Source: Vibrio litoralis DSM 17657 | GTDB lineage: Bacteria; Pseudomonadota; Gammaproteobacteria; Enterobacterales; Vibrionaceae | Direction: 5' to 3' | Length of the DNA: 64,000 nucleotides | NCBI RefSeq assembly: GCF_000426765.1 | Contig: NZ_KE384567.1 | Span: forward strand, 1-64,000 | Shown here: in pieces, positions 8,580-18,237 of the stretch | Position numbering within the stretch: position 1 is the first letter of the stretch | Layout: every line of letters begins with the position of its first letter | Made by a program: the position numbers and the translations under genes | Notes under the pieces: model-generated | Databases searched by the model: none | Told to the model about the DNA's origin: nothing | What the model saw: only the letters and a program-made list of their open reading frames with translations

Positions 8580-9550
8580 GACTTCCAAGTCTCCCATTCA
8601 GAAAAACAAGCACGGAAACGATCTTCACCAAATGGTAGAAGTTGTGGTGCTTCTTGACGACAACGATCGGTAACGCGGTGACAACGCTCTTGATACGGAC
8701 AACCGGTTGGCAAACGTAACAAGTTCGGTGGGTTACCTGGAATGGTTGGCAACTCTTCGCCTTCAGTATCAAGACGAGGGATGGCACGTAGTAAGCCTTC
8801 GCTGTAAGGGTGGCTTGGTTTGTAGAAGATTTCATCGACCGTACCGTACTCCATAGTACGTCCGGCATACATTACCAGTACTTTGTCACAAGACCCGGCA
8901 ACCACACCTAGGTCGTGAGTGATCATAATAATTGCGGTGTTAAATTCGTCTTTAAGCTCATTCAACAAGTCCATGATTTGCGCTTGTACCGTTACATCTA
9001 GTGCAGTAGTCGGTTCATCGGCAATCAGGAGTTTCGGGCGGCAAAGCAGCGCCATTGCGATCATCACACGCTGACGCATACCACCAGAGAACTCATGCGG
9101 GTACATGTTAATACGCTTACGAGCTTCTGGGATTTTCACCGCTTCAAGCATGCGTACCGATTCTTCAAATGCTTCGGTTTTACCCATGCCTTTGTGCAAC
9201 ATTAATACTTCCATTAGCTGATCGCTGACCTTCATATATGGGTTCAATGAGGTCATAGGATCTTGGAAAATCATCGCGATTTGTTCTGCGCGGATCTTGT
9301 TAAGCTCTTTTTCTGGCAAGTTTAAAATTTCTTTGCCTTCAAATTTGGCACTACCGCTGATCACACCATTTTTCGCCAGCAAGCCCATGATGGCAAATAC
9401 CGTTTGGGATTTCCCAGAACCAGACTCACCTACAATGCCAAGGGTTTCACCTTGCTTGATTGAAAAACTTAAATCGTTAACCGCAGTCACCATGCCGTCT
9501 TGGGTTTTAAACTCAACCCTTAAATCTTGTACATCTAATAAATTACTCAT
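8576..9550 (-). CDS. oppD: Oligopeptide ABC transporter ATP-binding protein OppD
   Basis: The partner ATPase of OppF, 324 residues, cytosolic side of the inner membrane. Walker A GESGSGKSQT, MIFQDPMTSLNPYM, signature FSGGMRQRVMIAMAL, Walker B LLIADEPTTALD, MITHDLGVV, and a C-terminal peptide-transporter domain with GCPYQERC whose cysteines resemble the iron-sulfur ligands of Opp/Dpp ATPases. It lies 36 bases after oppC and overlaps oppF by four bases. Confidence 0.93.
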   Translation of the reverse strand: MSNLLDVQDLRVEFKTQDGMVTAVNDLSFSIKQGETLGIVGESGSGKSQTVFAIMGLLAKNGVISGSAKFEGKEILNLPEKELNKIRAEQIAMIFQDPMTSLNPYMKVSDQLMEVLMLHKGMGKTEAFEESVRMLEAVKIPEARKRINMYPHEFSGGMRQRVMIAMALLCRPKLLIADEPTTALDVTVQAQIMDLLNELKDEFNTAIIMITHDLGVVAGSCDKVLVMYAGRTMEYGTVDEIFYKPSHPYSEGLLRAIPRLDTEGEELPTIPGNPPNLLRLPTGCPYQERCHRVTDRCRQEAPQLLPFGEDRFRACFSEWETWKS

Positions 9551-9586
9551 TATCTTTCCTTAAATTCTATTTGGCTTAGGCAGCAA

Positions 9587-10489
9587 TTAACGATCTTTTG
9601 GATCTAACGCATCGCGCAGACCATCACCGACATAGTTAAAGCAGAACAGCGTGACGACCATGAATGCGGCAGGGAAACCTAATTGCCAGATCGCAATCTC
9701 CATGGTTTGTGCGCCTTCTTGCAGTAATGCCCCCCAGCTGGTCATTGGCTCTTGCACCCCTAGACCTAGGAAAGATAAGAAAGACTCTGTCAGAATCATG
9801 CTTGGTACGAGTAGCGTTGAATACACTGCAACGATACCTAGTACGTTTGGCACAATGTGACGAGTAATGATTTTCCAGTTGCTTACGCCACAAACGTGCG
9901 CCGCTTCGATAAACTCTTTATTACGTAGGCTGAGTGTTTGGCCACGTACAATCCGTGCCATATCCAGCCAAGCGATCGCCCCTATCGCAACGAAGATCAA
10001 GATGATATTACGACCGAAGAAGGTCACTAGTACGATCACTAGGAACATGAAAGGTACCGCGTATAAGATTTCCAAAATACGCATCATGATACGGTCAACT
10101 TTACCGCCGATAAAGCCAGAAGCTGCGCCGTATAAAGTACCAATCAATACCGCAACAAATGCGCCTAGTATCCCAACCATCAAAGAGATTCGGCCGCCCA
10201 TTAAGGTACGCACATATAAATCTCGGCCTAGGCTATCGGTGCCAAATAGGTGTTCAGCAGAAGGCGCGGCTTGTAGTGAATACCAATCGGTATCGTCATA
10301 AGCAAACTGGGCAAACATTGGTAGAAAAATCACTGATAAAGTAATCAACACCAAAATCACCAAGCTCACCATTGCAGCTTTGTTGCGCATAAAGCGAATA
10401 CGAGCATCTTGCCAAAGGCTGCGACCTTCAATTTCTAAGTTCTCAGAGAACTTTTCGATCGCTTCTAAATTTTCTTTTTTAGTTAACAT
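9587..10489 (-). CDS. oppC: Oligopeptide ABC transporter permease OppC
   Basis: An inner-membrane permease of 300 residues. It has a cytosolic N-terminus with the OppC-type segment LWQDARIRFMRNKAAM, a first membrane helix at about residues 38-60, a periplasmic loop with HLFGTDSLGRD, then five more helices. The EAA ABC-docking loop is at IEAAHVCGVSNWKIITRHIVPN. It pairs with OppB to form the channel. It is 15 bases from oppB. Confidence 0.92.
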   Translation of the reverse strand: MLTKKENLEAIEKFSENLEIEGRSLWQDARIRFMRNKAAMVSLVILVLITLSVIFLPMFAQFAYDDTDWYSLQAAPSAEHLFGTDSLGRDLYVRTLMGGRISLMVGILGAFVAVLIGTLYGAASGFIGGKVDRIMMRILEILYAVPFMFLVIVLVTFFGRNIILIFVAIGAIAWLDMARIVRGQTLSLRNKEFIEAAHVCGVSNWKIITRHIVPNVLGIVAVYSTLLVPSMILTESFLSFLGLGVQEPMTSWGALLQEGAQTMEIAIWQLGFPAAFMVVTLFCFNYVGDGLRDALDPKDR

Positions 10490-10504
10490 AGCGTCAGTCC
10501 CTGA

Positions 10505-11425
10505 TTAGTAACGAATTTTCGGATCAATGTAAGCCAGTAGTACGTCGACAACGGCATTGAAAAGAATGAAGAGGAAACCAATCAGAATGGTAATTCCCAT
10601 TACTAGTGAGTAATCACGGTTGAAGGCGGCGTTAACGAACAATTTACCGATACCCGGTAGACCAAAAATAGTTTCGATAACCACAGAGCCGGTAATGATG
10701 CCGACAAACGCTGGGCCCATGTATGACACAACAGGAAGTAATGCAGGTTTTAACGCATGTTTAAAAATAATGTATTTGTAGCTCAAACCTTTTGCGCGCG
10801 CAGTACGGATAAAGTTACTGTTCAAGGTTTCAATCATGCTGCCACGAGTAATACGAGCAAACGTCGCCACATAAAGCAGAGACATACCAACCATAGGTAA
10901 GAATAAATACTGGAAGCCACCGTCTTTCCAACCGCCAGCCGGGAACCAACCTAGGTTAATCGAGAAGATATAAATCAAAACAGGTGCCAATACGAATGAG
11001 GGCATAACGACCCCTAGCATGGCGGTCGACATTATGGTGTAGTCTACCCAGGTATTTTGCCGCAGCGCCGCAATGGTTCCGACCCCTACCCCCATAATTA
11101 CGGTAAATACGAAGGCAAAAAAGCCGACTTTGGCAGATACCGGCAAAGCGGCGTAAACCAATTCATTTACGGTATAATCTTGATACTTAAATGATGGACC
11201 AAAGTCACCTTGCAGAATGTTGGTCAAATAAGTGGTGTATTGCACTAATACCGGCTGATCGAGCCCATATTTGGCATTGATATTGGCCATGACCTCAGGA
11301 GGTAACGGGCGTTCACTTGAGAACGGGTTACCTGGTGCAAAGCGCATCAGGAAGAAAGACACCGTGATCAATACCAACAAGGTCGGTATCGCTTCGATAA
11401 GCCTTTTAAAAATGAATTTAAACAT
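10505..11425 (-). CDS. oppB: Oligopeptide ABC transporter permease OppB
   Basis: An inner-membrane permease of 306 residues with six predicted helices. The N-terminus MFKFIFKRLIEAIPTLLVL, the MRFAPGNPF segment and the EAA loop RTARAKGLSYKYIIFKHALKPA are typical of OppB/DppB. It follows oppA after a 194-base gap that contains a hairpin, an arrangement that commonly leaves the binding protein more abundant than the membrane parts. Confidence 0.92.
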   Translation of the reverse strand: MFKFIFKRLIEAIPTLLVLITVSFFLMRFAPGNPFSSERPLPPEVMANINAKYGLDQPVLVQYTTYLTNILQGDFGPSFKYQDYTVNELVYAALPVSAKVGFFAFVFTVIMGVGVGTIAALRQNTWVDYTIMSTAMLGVVMPSFVLAPVLIYIFSINLGWFPAGGWKDGGFQYLFLPMVGMSLLYVATFARITRGSMIETLNSNFIRTARAKGLSYKYIIFKHALKPALLPVVSYMGPAFVGIITGSVVIETIFGLPGIGKLFVNAAFNRDYSLVMGITILIGFLFILFNAVVDVLLAYIDPKIRY

Positions 11426-11569
11426 AGTAAAACTTCCAGTTGTGACTAATAAATAGCTTGCTCATTAGCAATGAACATTCCTTGTTATACCCGTTTTACT
11501 TGGGTAAATATTATTTTTATTATTATAATTTTGTATTTTTAAACGGTGAGAAAGATTGCTTTAGAAAGA

Positions 11570-11605
11570 TAAAAATAGGTTCTGCATGTCTCCATACAGA
11601 ACCTA
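11570..11605 (-). terminator. Partial terminator between oppA and oppB
   Basis: On the minus strand TAGGTTCTG/CAGAACCTA forms a 9-bp stem followed by TTTTTAT, 15 bases after the oppA stop. It probably lets only part of transcription continue into oppBCDF. Confidence 0.7.
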
Positions 11606-11619
11606 ATCTTTAGCAATAA

Positions 11620-13254
11620 TTACTTAGCGATTTTATACAGATCTTTAGTATAAATTTTATCTTCCGCATTATTCATAGGGAAGCCACCAACCAGTGGAGA
11701 CACTAGACGTGCTTTCACGTATTGGAAGATAGGAGCAATTGGCATATCACGAGCCAATAATTTCTCTGCTTCCGCGTACAAATCAGCACGCTCTTCACCA
11801 CTTGTCGAGTTAAGTGCTTTTTCCATTACCGCATCATATTCTTTGCTATGGTAACGAGGATCATTCGAGCTGTTGTTAGACTGCATTAGAGACAAGAACG
11901 CAGAAGCTTCGTTGTAGTCACCACACCAACCCGCACGAGTTACGTCAAAATTACCCTGACGACGAGTATCTAGATAAGTTTTCCACTCTTGGTTTTCTAG
12001 AGTCACATCAACCGCACCAAGTGATTTTTTCCACATAGATGCAATCGCAACGGCATTTTTCTTGTGGTTATCATCAGTGTTATAAAGTAGCTTAAACTTA
12101 AGAGGGTTCGATTTGTTGTAACCCGCTTCTTCTAATAACTGTTTCGCTTTTTCATTACGTTGTTTCTGCGTCCAAGTACCGTATTCTGGCATTGTTGGGT
12201 GGAAATCAGCCGTAATTTCAGGGGTCAGGAAGTACGCAGGTTTTTGACCTTGACCAAGTAAGATACGAGTCATCACATCACGGTCAATCGTGTAAGACAG
12301 GGCTTGGCGAACTCGTGCGTCATCAAATGGTGGTTTAGAGTTATTAAAGCCGTAGTAATATGAACACAAGTTACCTACTACTTTCACATCTTCAGGATGC
12401 TCTTTTTGTAAACGTTTAAATTGCTCATTTGGCAACTCATCCGTCATATCGAGTTCACCCGCTAAGAAACGGTTCATTTCAGCATTTTGACTTTCAATTG
12501 GTAGATAAGTCACTTGATTGATAACAGTACTGTCGTTATCCCAGTAATTCTTATTGCGCACTAGCACCATGCGCTCATTCAGTACCCAGCTATCCAGCAC
12601 ATAAGCACCGTTACTTACGAAGTGTTCAGGTTTCGTCCACTGATCGCCCCACTTCTCCAGTACTTTTTTATTCACTGGCTTAACCGTGGTATGGCCCATC
12701 ATTTTCACAAAATAAGGCACGGCAGATTCAAGGCTTACTTCAAGCGTATTCGCATCAATTGCTTTCACGCCAAGGGTTGATTTATCGGCTTTACCAGAAA
12801 TGATTTGCGCGGCATTTTTCATGGTAGTCATTTCTAAATACCATGCGTATGGCGATGCAGTAGCAGGATCAACTGCGCGTTGGAAAGTAAAGACAAAGTC
12901 ATCAGCCGTTACAGGATCGCCATTTGACCATTTTGCATCTTTACGTAGGTGGAAGATAAAGGTTTTGTTGTCTTGAGTTTCCCAGCTTTCAGCCACACCA
13001 GGAACAACGTTACCGTCTGCGTCTTGGTTAACTAGGCCTTCAAATAAATCACGAATCACATTGGACTCAGGCACACCTTCTGTTTTCTGTGGATCGATAG
13101 AAGCAACTTCTGCACCGTTGCCTTTCACCAATTCTTGTTTTTCCGCTAATTTAACGCCTGCTGGTACTTCAGCGGCAGAAACAGAAAGAGAAGCAGCACC
13201 GAAAGCAAGGCCGGCACCAAGTAGGATCACTTGAGTGATTTTATTTTTACGCAT
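11620..13254 (-). CDS. oppA: Periplasmic oligopeptide-binding protein OppA
   Basis: A 544-residue periplasmic peptide-binding protein of the SBP_bac_5 family. The Sec signal peptide MRKNKITQVILLGAGLAFGAASLSVSA ends with AxA. The mature part has EVASIDPQKTEGVPESNVIRDLFEGLV near the start and the WCGDYNEASAFLSL segment late, both typical of OppA. I chose ATG 13254, which has GGAG ten bases upstream; the longer frame from a TTG would place that ribosome site inside the coding region. It is the first gene of oppABCDF, divergent from the chitinase. GcvB-type small RNA control is known for oppA in enterics, but I did not test for it. Confidence 0.93.
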   Translation of the reverse strand: MRKNKITQVILLGAGLAFGAASLSVSAAEVPAGVKLAEKQELVKGNGAEVASIDPQKTEGVPESNVIRDLFEGLVNQDADGNVVPGVAESWETQDNKTFIFHLRKDAKWSNGDPVTADDFVFTFQRAVDPATASPYAWYLEMTTMKNAAQIISGKADKSTLGVKAIDANTLEVSLESAVPYFVKMMGHTTVKPVNKKVLEKWGDQWTKPEHFVSNGAYVLDSWVLNERMVLVRNKNYWDNDSTVINQVTYLPIESQNAEMNRFLAGELDMTDELPNEQFKRLQKEHPEDVKVVGNLCSYYYGFNNSKPPFDDARVRQALSYTIDRDVMTRILLGQGQKPAYFLTPEITADFHPTMPEYGTWTQKQRNEKAKQLLEEAGYNKSNPLKFKLLYNTDDNHKKNAVAIASMWKKSLGAVDVTLENQEWKTYLDTRRQGNFDVTRAGWCGDYNEASAFLSLMQSNNSSNDPRYHSKEYDAVMEKALNSTSGEERADLYAEAEKLLARDMPIAPIFQYVKARLVSPLVGGFPMNNAEDKIYTKDLYKIAK

Positions 13255-13821
13255 ATGAGTAAACTCCAATTTTTATATTAATGCATCCGTGACATCTTTA
13301 TATCGATTATAACTATCCAACACTGGTCAATTAGTAGTCTTCACTATTTTTTAAAGATTTGTGCGATTTTTACTCTAACCAATACTGTTATAGCAATATA
13401 TAGAACGGGACAAGCTATCAATATTTTCTGGGATCCACCACAACAAAATTATAAAAACGTAGCATAGATTACACTTTTCCCCATTAACAGTATGTATATC
13501 CAAATGAAATCGATTGCATAGTAAGATTCACTCTAGTTATATGATTTTCAATCTTTTATTGACTACTTTCATAGTTCAATTTTTATCACTTTCAAGTTTA
13601 ACTTTGACAAGTTTTATCAAATAGAGACTTCAAATAGACTTTGTTTGAAAGATATTTCATAACGCGAATTATTATTTGTATATCGATTCAAAATTATCTT
13701 TTTGTTCTTTGTTGACTCTCGTTATCTCATCAACACTGGCAGTGATGCACAAGTGAAGTGCAGGTTTCACCTGATCTTTTTTAGGTGAGCACATTAAGAA
13801 AGGACTAAAGAGAGAAATGGT
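13255..13821. other. Long divergent regulatory region between oppA and chiA
   Basis: A 567-base AT-rich region with no credible ORF. It must carry the promoters of oppA (leftward) and chiA (rightward). Hairpins in the chiA leader are listed separately. I could not identify a convincing CRP or chitin-regulator site by eye. Confidence 0.5.
13758..13792 (+). promoter_or_regulatory. chiA leader with two mutually exclusive hairpins
   Basis: CAGGT (13761-13765) pairs with ACCTG (13769-13773), followed by a seven-T run like a minimal terminator. TCACCT (13767-13772) can instead pair with AGGTGA (13783-13788), with GTGC/GCAC extending that stem. The alternatives overlap, as in attenuation leaders. 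They end 30 bases before the chitinase start. The short first stem could also be chance. Confidence 0.35.
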
Positions 13822-16350
13822 ATGAAACGTTTCAATCTCACCGCAGTGAGCATTGCCTTAGCGTTGGGTTCAGCATCCGTTATGGCTGCCCCTTCTGCTC
13901 CGAGCTTAGATATGTACGGGTCTAAAAATTTAAAATTCTCCAAAATTGATTTAGCAATGGAAACCACATCAGGTTACAACAGCATGGTTCAGTACCATGA
14001 AAATGCTCAAATCGATATTATTTTCAATCAATATAGCGGAGAAACTGGCGACACTTACAACATTTACTTTGATGGTGAAAAAGTCGCAACCGGCCCAATT
14101 AGCGGCAGCAAAACGACGGCTTCATTTGAATACTCCCAAGGCGGTGTATATCAAATGGAAATTGAAGCGTGTGATGCAACAGGTTGTACTAAAACGCAAC
14201 CTGTAGAGCTTTCTATTGCCGATACCGATGGTTCTCATTTAGAGCCATTAACCATGAACATCGACCCAAATAACAAAACCTATAATACTGATCCCAATAC
14301 AGTTGTTGGTACCTACTTTGTTGAATGGGGTATTTACGACCGCGGCTATACAGTTGATAACCTGCCAGCCGATAATCTAACTCATATCCTTTATGGGTTT
14401 ATTCCAATCTGTGGACCTAATGAATCACTTCAATCGGTTGGCGGCAATAGTTACAACGCTTTACAAACCGCATGTAAAGGCGTGCCTGATTTTAACGTTG
14501 TAATTCATGATCCATGGGCTGCTTATCAAAAGAGCTTCAAGCAAGCGGGTCATGAATACGATACGCCTATCAAGGGTAACTTTGCCATGATGATGGCGCT
14601 TAAACAGCGTAATCCTGACCTTAAAATTGTTCCATCTATCGGTGGCTGGACGCTTTCGGACCCATTCTTTTCTTTCACTGATAAATCAAAACGCGATATT
14701 TTTGTGGCTTCAGTCAAAGAATTCTTAACTACATGGAAATTCTTTGACGGTGTCGATATTGACTGGGAGTTCCCTGGTGGCGGCGGCCAAGCAGCTGACC
14801 TAGGTGACCCTGTAAACGATGGCCCCGCTTATATCGCTTTAATGCGTGAACTGCGCGCTATGCTCGATGAACTCGAAGTTCAAAATGGTAAAGAGTATGA
14901 ACTGACTTCAGCAATTGGTGTTGGTTACGACAAACTTGAAGATGTCGATTATGCCGATGCAGCGCAATACATGGACTACATCTTTGCCATGACTTATGAC
15001 TTCTACGGCGGTTGGAATAATGTGCCTGGTCACCAAACTGCCCTTTATTGCGGCAGCTTCATGCGCCCTGGTCAATGTGATGGAACGGGTATGGATGCGG
15101 AAGGTGAACCATACAAAGGCCCAGCTTATACTACAGACAACGCAATCAAGATTTTGCTAGAGCAAGGTGTTCCGGCGAATAAATTGGTTGTAGGTGCTAC
15201 TATGTATGGCCGTGGTTGGGATGGTGTAATGCCTGAAAGCTTAACTGTTGCTGGCGACCCAATGACGGGTACGGGTAATGGCAAACTAACCGGCACGAAA
15301 GAACAAGGTGTTTGGGAAGCGGGTGTTATTGACTATAAAGGTGTGAAGAGCACGATGATTGGTCCAAATGGTGAAGGCATCAATGGCTTTGAGACTGGCT
15401 ATGATGAACAAGCTGAAGCGGCATGGGTGTGGAACCGTTCAGATGGTAAGTTAGTGACTTATGATAGCCCTCGCTCTGTTATCGCTAAAGGTGAATACGT
15501 TCGTAGTTTAGGTCTTGCTGGCCTATTCTCTTGGGAAATTGATGCCGATAACGGTGATATCCTTAATGCGATGCACGAAGGTTTAGCGGGTGAAATAACT
15601 AACTATGCACCAACCGCAAGCGCAGGTGTCGATCAAACGGTAGTCGGTCCTGCTACAGTAGAACTAGATGGTTCTGCTTCTAGTGATCGCAATGGCAGCA
15701 TTGCATCATATCAATGGACACAAACTACTGGGCCATCCGTTACTCTGCAAAACTCAAGCTCTGCAACGGCTAGCTTTGATATTGCTGAAGTGACTGAAGT
15801 CCAAACTTTAGGTTTCTCTTTAACTGTCACCGATAATGAAGGTGCTGCTGATAGCGATAATGTGGCCATTACCGTTAACCCTGTTGATCTAGAACCAACA
15901 AATACTGCACCAGTTGCTAACTTAAGCGCTCCTACTCAAGTTAATGCTGGCGATACAGTAACGGTTGATGCTTCAGGTTCAACTGATGCGGAAGGTGATG
16001 CACTGACTTACACTTGGACTCTGCCATCAGGCGTAACGGGTTCAGGTTCAAGCATTAGCTTTGTAGCAGCTGAATATGAGCAAGATACAACGCTTAACTT
16101 CACTGTACTAGTCAATGATGGTGAATTGACAAGTGAAGCATCAGCCTCTGTGGTTGTACTGAAAAAGTCAGGCACTACTGATCCAGTTTGTGCCAATGCT
16201 TGGGATTCGTCAGCCGTTTATACTGGCGGTGACCAAGTCACACTAGATGGTACTTTATATGAAGCCAAATGGTGGACTACCGGTGAAAACCCAAGTCAAA
16301 CTGGTCAATGGGGTGTGTGGGAAAACTTGGGCGCAGCCAGCTGTAACTAA
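13822..16350 (+). CDS. chiA: Secreted GH18 chitinase, Vibrio ChiA type
   Basis: An 842-residue exported endochitinase. A Sec signal peptide spans residues 1-22, followed by a ChiA-type N-terminal beta domain (about 23-135). The GH18 barrel has SIGGW and the catalytic DGVDIDWE motif (Asp309 to Glu316, the acid being Glu316). Two PKD/Ig-like linkers follow at about 593-690 and 695-785, and the C-terminal CBM5/12 chitin-binding domain (about 790-842) contains YEAKWWTTGENPS. The ATG is preceded by GAGAGAAATGGT. A terminator-like hairpin follows, so it is probably monocistronic. Its role is breakdown of chitin outside the cell as a carbon and nitrogen source. Confidence 0.93.
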   Translation: MKRFNLTAVSIALALGSASVMAAPSAPSLDMYGSKNLKFSKIDLAMETTSGYNSMVQYHENAQIDIIFNQYSGETGDTYNIYFDGEKVATGPISGSKTTASFEYSQGGVYQMEIEACDATGCTKTQPVELSIADTDGSHLEPLTMNIDPNNKTYNTDPNTVVGTYFVEWGIYDRGYTVDNLPADNLTHILYGFIPICGPNESLQSVGGNSYNALQTACKGVPDFNVVIHDPWAAYQKSFKQAGHEYDTPIKGNFAMMMALKQRNPDLKIVPSIGGWTLSDPFFSFTDKSKRDIFVASVKEFLTTWKFFDGVDIDWEFPGGGGQAADLGDPVNDGPAYIALMRELRAMLDELEVQNGKEYELTSAIGVGYDKLEDVDYADAAQYMDYIFAMTYDFYGGWNNVPGHQTALYCGSFMRPGQCDGTGMDAEGEPYKGPAYTTDNAIKILLEQGVPANKLVVGATMYGRGWDGVMPESLTVAGDPMTGTGNGKLTGTKEQGVWEAGVIDYKGVKSTMIGPNGEGINGFETGYDEQAEAAWVWNRSDGKLVTYDSPRSVIAKGEYVRSLGLAGLFSWEIDADNGDILNAMHEGLAGEITNYAPTASAGVDQTVVGPATVELDGSASSDRNGSIASYQWTQTTGPSVTLQNSSSATASFDIAEVTEVQTLGFSLTVTDNEGAADSDNVAITVNPVDLEPTNTAPVANLSAPTQVNAGDTVTVDASGSTDAEGDALTYTWTLPSGVTGSGSSISFVAAEYEQDTTLNFTVLVNDGELTSEASASVVVLKKSGTTDPVCANAWDSSAVYTGGDQVTLDGTLYEAKWWTTGENPSQTGQWGVWENLGAASCN

Positions 16351-16697
16351 TTTTTCAAAATTCAAACTAACTAAAAACCAGATTAACTAAAACTCAAAGG
16401 CTTACTCATTTTTATGAGTAAGCCTTTCGTTTAAACGTATGTAGTCAAGTTACTTCAAAGTACAAGTTTCAGCCCTCCAAATGCACCAAACCTTTTTACA
16501 AAACCAAATCTTGACGTGAACCAGTTAACAAAAGCTCAATCAAATTTCACATTTCCTTAGCATAATCATCTGCCTGACCATACAATCTTCGGCAAATTTT
16601 CTGGCATATCAATTACACGCCAAATAATCACCAACAAGAGTGACACCATGCCCAGAAAATCTGTTTTACTAATCCAGTACTCATAAAAGGTAACCAC
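16351..16697. other. Intergenic region chiA to long GAPDH; only a terminator seen
   Basis: 347 bases with the chiA terminator near the start and otherwise no ORF or repeat that I recognise. It presumably holds the promoter of the downstream GAPDH gene. Confidence 0.5.
16396..16427 (+). terminator. Terminator of chiA
   Basis: AAAGGCTTACTCAT/ATGAGTAAGCCTTT is a perfect 14-bp stem with a TTTT loop. The T-run after it is short (TTCGTTT), so it may be only moderately efficient. Confidence 0.75.
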
Positions 16698-18143
16698 ATG
16701 AATGCTCAAGTCCATCAACAAGAATGGCAACAAGCTCAAACCATTGCTGAGAACTTACTACCTAAAATTGCTCAGCTCTACCGAAAAAAAGGCGTAGAAC
16801 TCCTCATGTTTGGTAAGACATTAGTTAATGCCAGTACCATCGACATGATCAAACTGACTCACCTCGCTCATCGCTACACTCACCAATCACTTAATCTACA
16901 ACAAATTGAACCTCTGATTGAACAGCTTTGCGATATGCCTCTTTCCCCTTGCTATATTGATATTGGCAAACTCAGCCAACAATATAAGCGTCATGAACCC
17001 GGCAGTATAGGTCATTTCTTAGTTTCAGAACTGAGAGAGGCGCTAAATGGCCAAACCGTTACCGCTCCTAAAGATGTAGTTCTATATGGTTTTGGTCGAA
17101 TCGGGCGTTTATTGACGCGACTTTTGATTGAAAAAAGCGGTCCAGGTTACCCGCTTCGTTTACGTGCAGTGGTTGTACGTGGAGGTAAAGGTGGTGATTT
17201 AGAAAAACGTGCCAACTTGCTACGCCGTGATTCGGTGCATGGACAATTTAATGGCAGCATCATTATTGACAAGGAAAATAGTGGGTTAATTGTTAACGGC
17301 AACTACATCCAGTTTATCTATGCTAATTCTCCACAAGAAGTGGATTACAAACAGTATGGAATTAAAGAAGCGTTAGTTGTGGATAACACGGGAGTATGGC
17401 GTGATGCGCAAGGGCTTAGTCAGCACTTAGAATGTCCAGGCAGCTCAAAAGTACTATTAACTGCGCCCGGTAAAGGTGAAATCAAAAACATTGTCTTTGG
17501 TGTCAATCATCAAGATATAGAAGCTTGCGATAGCATCGTATCTGCCGCCAGCTGTACTACCAATGCAATAACGCCAGTACTAAAAGCGGTCAATGATCGT
17601 TATGGTATTTTATCTGGTCACATCGAAACCGTGCATTCATATACCAATGATCAAAATTTAATTGATAACTTCCATAAAGGCGAACGCCGTGGCCGCAGTG
17701 CGTCATTGAATATGGTGTTAACCTCAACTGGAGCGGCTAAAGCTGTCGCCAAAGCATTACCTCAATTACAGGGGAAACTCACAGGTAATGCGATCCGAGT
17801 TCCAACGCCAAATGTATCAATGGCAGTGGCTAATTTGAATCTCGAAAAAAACACAAACAAAGAAGAGCTGAACCACTACTTACAACAAATGGCGCATCGC
17901 TCTGAGTTATCGCCACAAATTGACTATACTCAATCCACGGAAATTGTTTCGACAGATTTAGTTGGTTCACGTTATCCAGGAGTGGTTGATGGTGCTGCAA
18001 CCATCGCGCAAGATAATCGCTGTGTTTTATACATATGGTATGACAATGAGTTTGGTTATAGCTGCCAAGTGATTCATTGCATGGAACACATGATGGGCGT
18101 TCGTTTCCAAACCTACCCTAAATTAACGTCGTTAGAAGCCTAA
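16698..18143 (+). CDS. Long-form glyceraldehyde-3-phosphate dehydrogenase
   Basis: A 481-residue GAPDH paralogue. Residues 1 to about 128 form an extra N-terminal helical domain absent from GapA. The NAD(P)-binding start VVLYGFGRIGRLL follows, with the catalytic SAASCTTNAITP (Cys286), a [21 protein letters not shown] segment and a WYDNEFGYS ending. Vibrio genomes carry such a second GAPDH besides GapA; its physiological direction and cofactor are not settled from sequence. The classic gapA is at 61684 in this window. It is monocistronic and convergent with moaE. Confidence 0.88.
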   Translation: MNAQVHQQEWQQAQTIAENLLPKIAQLYRKKGVELLMFGKTLVNASTIDMIKLTHLAHRYTHQSLNLQQIEPLIEQLCDMPLSPCYIDIGKLSQQYKRHEPGSIGHFLVSELREALNGQTVTAPKDVVLYGFGRIGRLLTRLLIEKSGPGYPLRLRAVVVRGGKGGDLEKRANLLRRDSVHGQFNGSIIIDKENSGLIVNGNYIQFIYANSPQEVDYKQYGIKEALVVDNTGVWRDAQGLSQHLECPGSSKVLLTAPGKGEIKNIVFGVNHQDIEACDSIVSAASCTTNAITPVLKAVNDRYGILSGHIETVHSYTNDQNLIDNFHKGERRGRSASLNMVLTSTGAAKAVAKALPQLQGKLTGNAIRVPTPNVSMAVANLNLEKNTNKEELNHYLQQMAHRSELSPQIDYTQSTEIVSTDLVGSRYPGVVDGAATIAQDNRCVLYIWYDNEFGYSCQVIHCMEHMMGVRFQTYPKLTSLEA

Positions 18144-18180
18144 ACTAAGCCGTTCACAAACACATAGTTCAAAACAAATA

Positions 18181-18213
18181 AAAGCTTCTGAGCACATATG
18201 TTCAGAAGCTTTC
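18181..18213. terminator. Bidirectional terminator between GAPDH and moaE
   Basis: AAAGCTTCTGA/TCAGAAGCTTT is a perfect 11-bp stem around a 10-base loop between convergent genes, with A/T-rich flanks. Confidence 0.75.
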
Positions 18214-18237
18214 ATATTATAAAGTATCAATTTTAAT

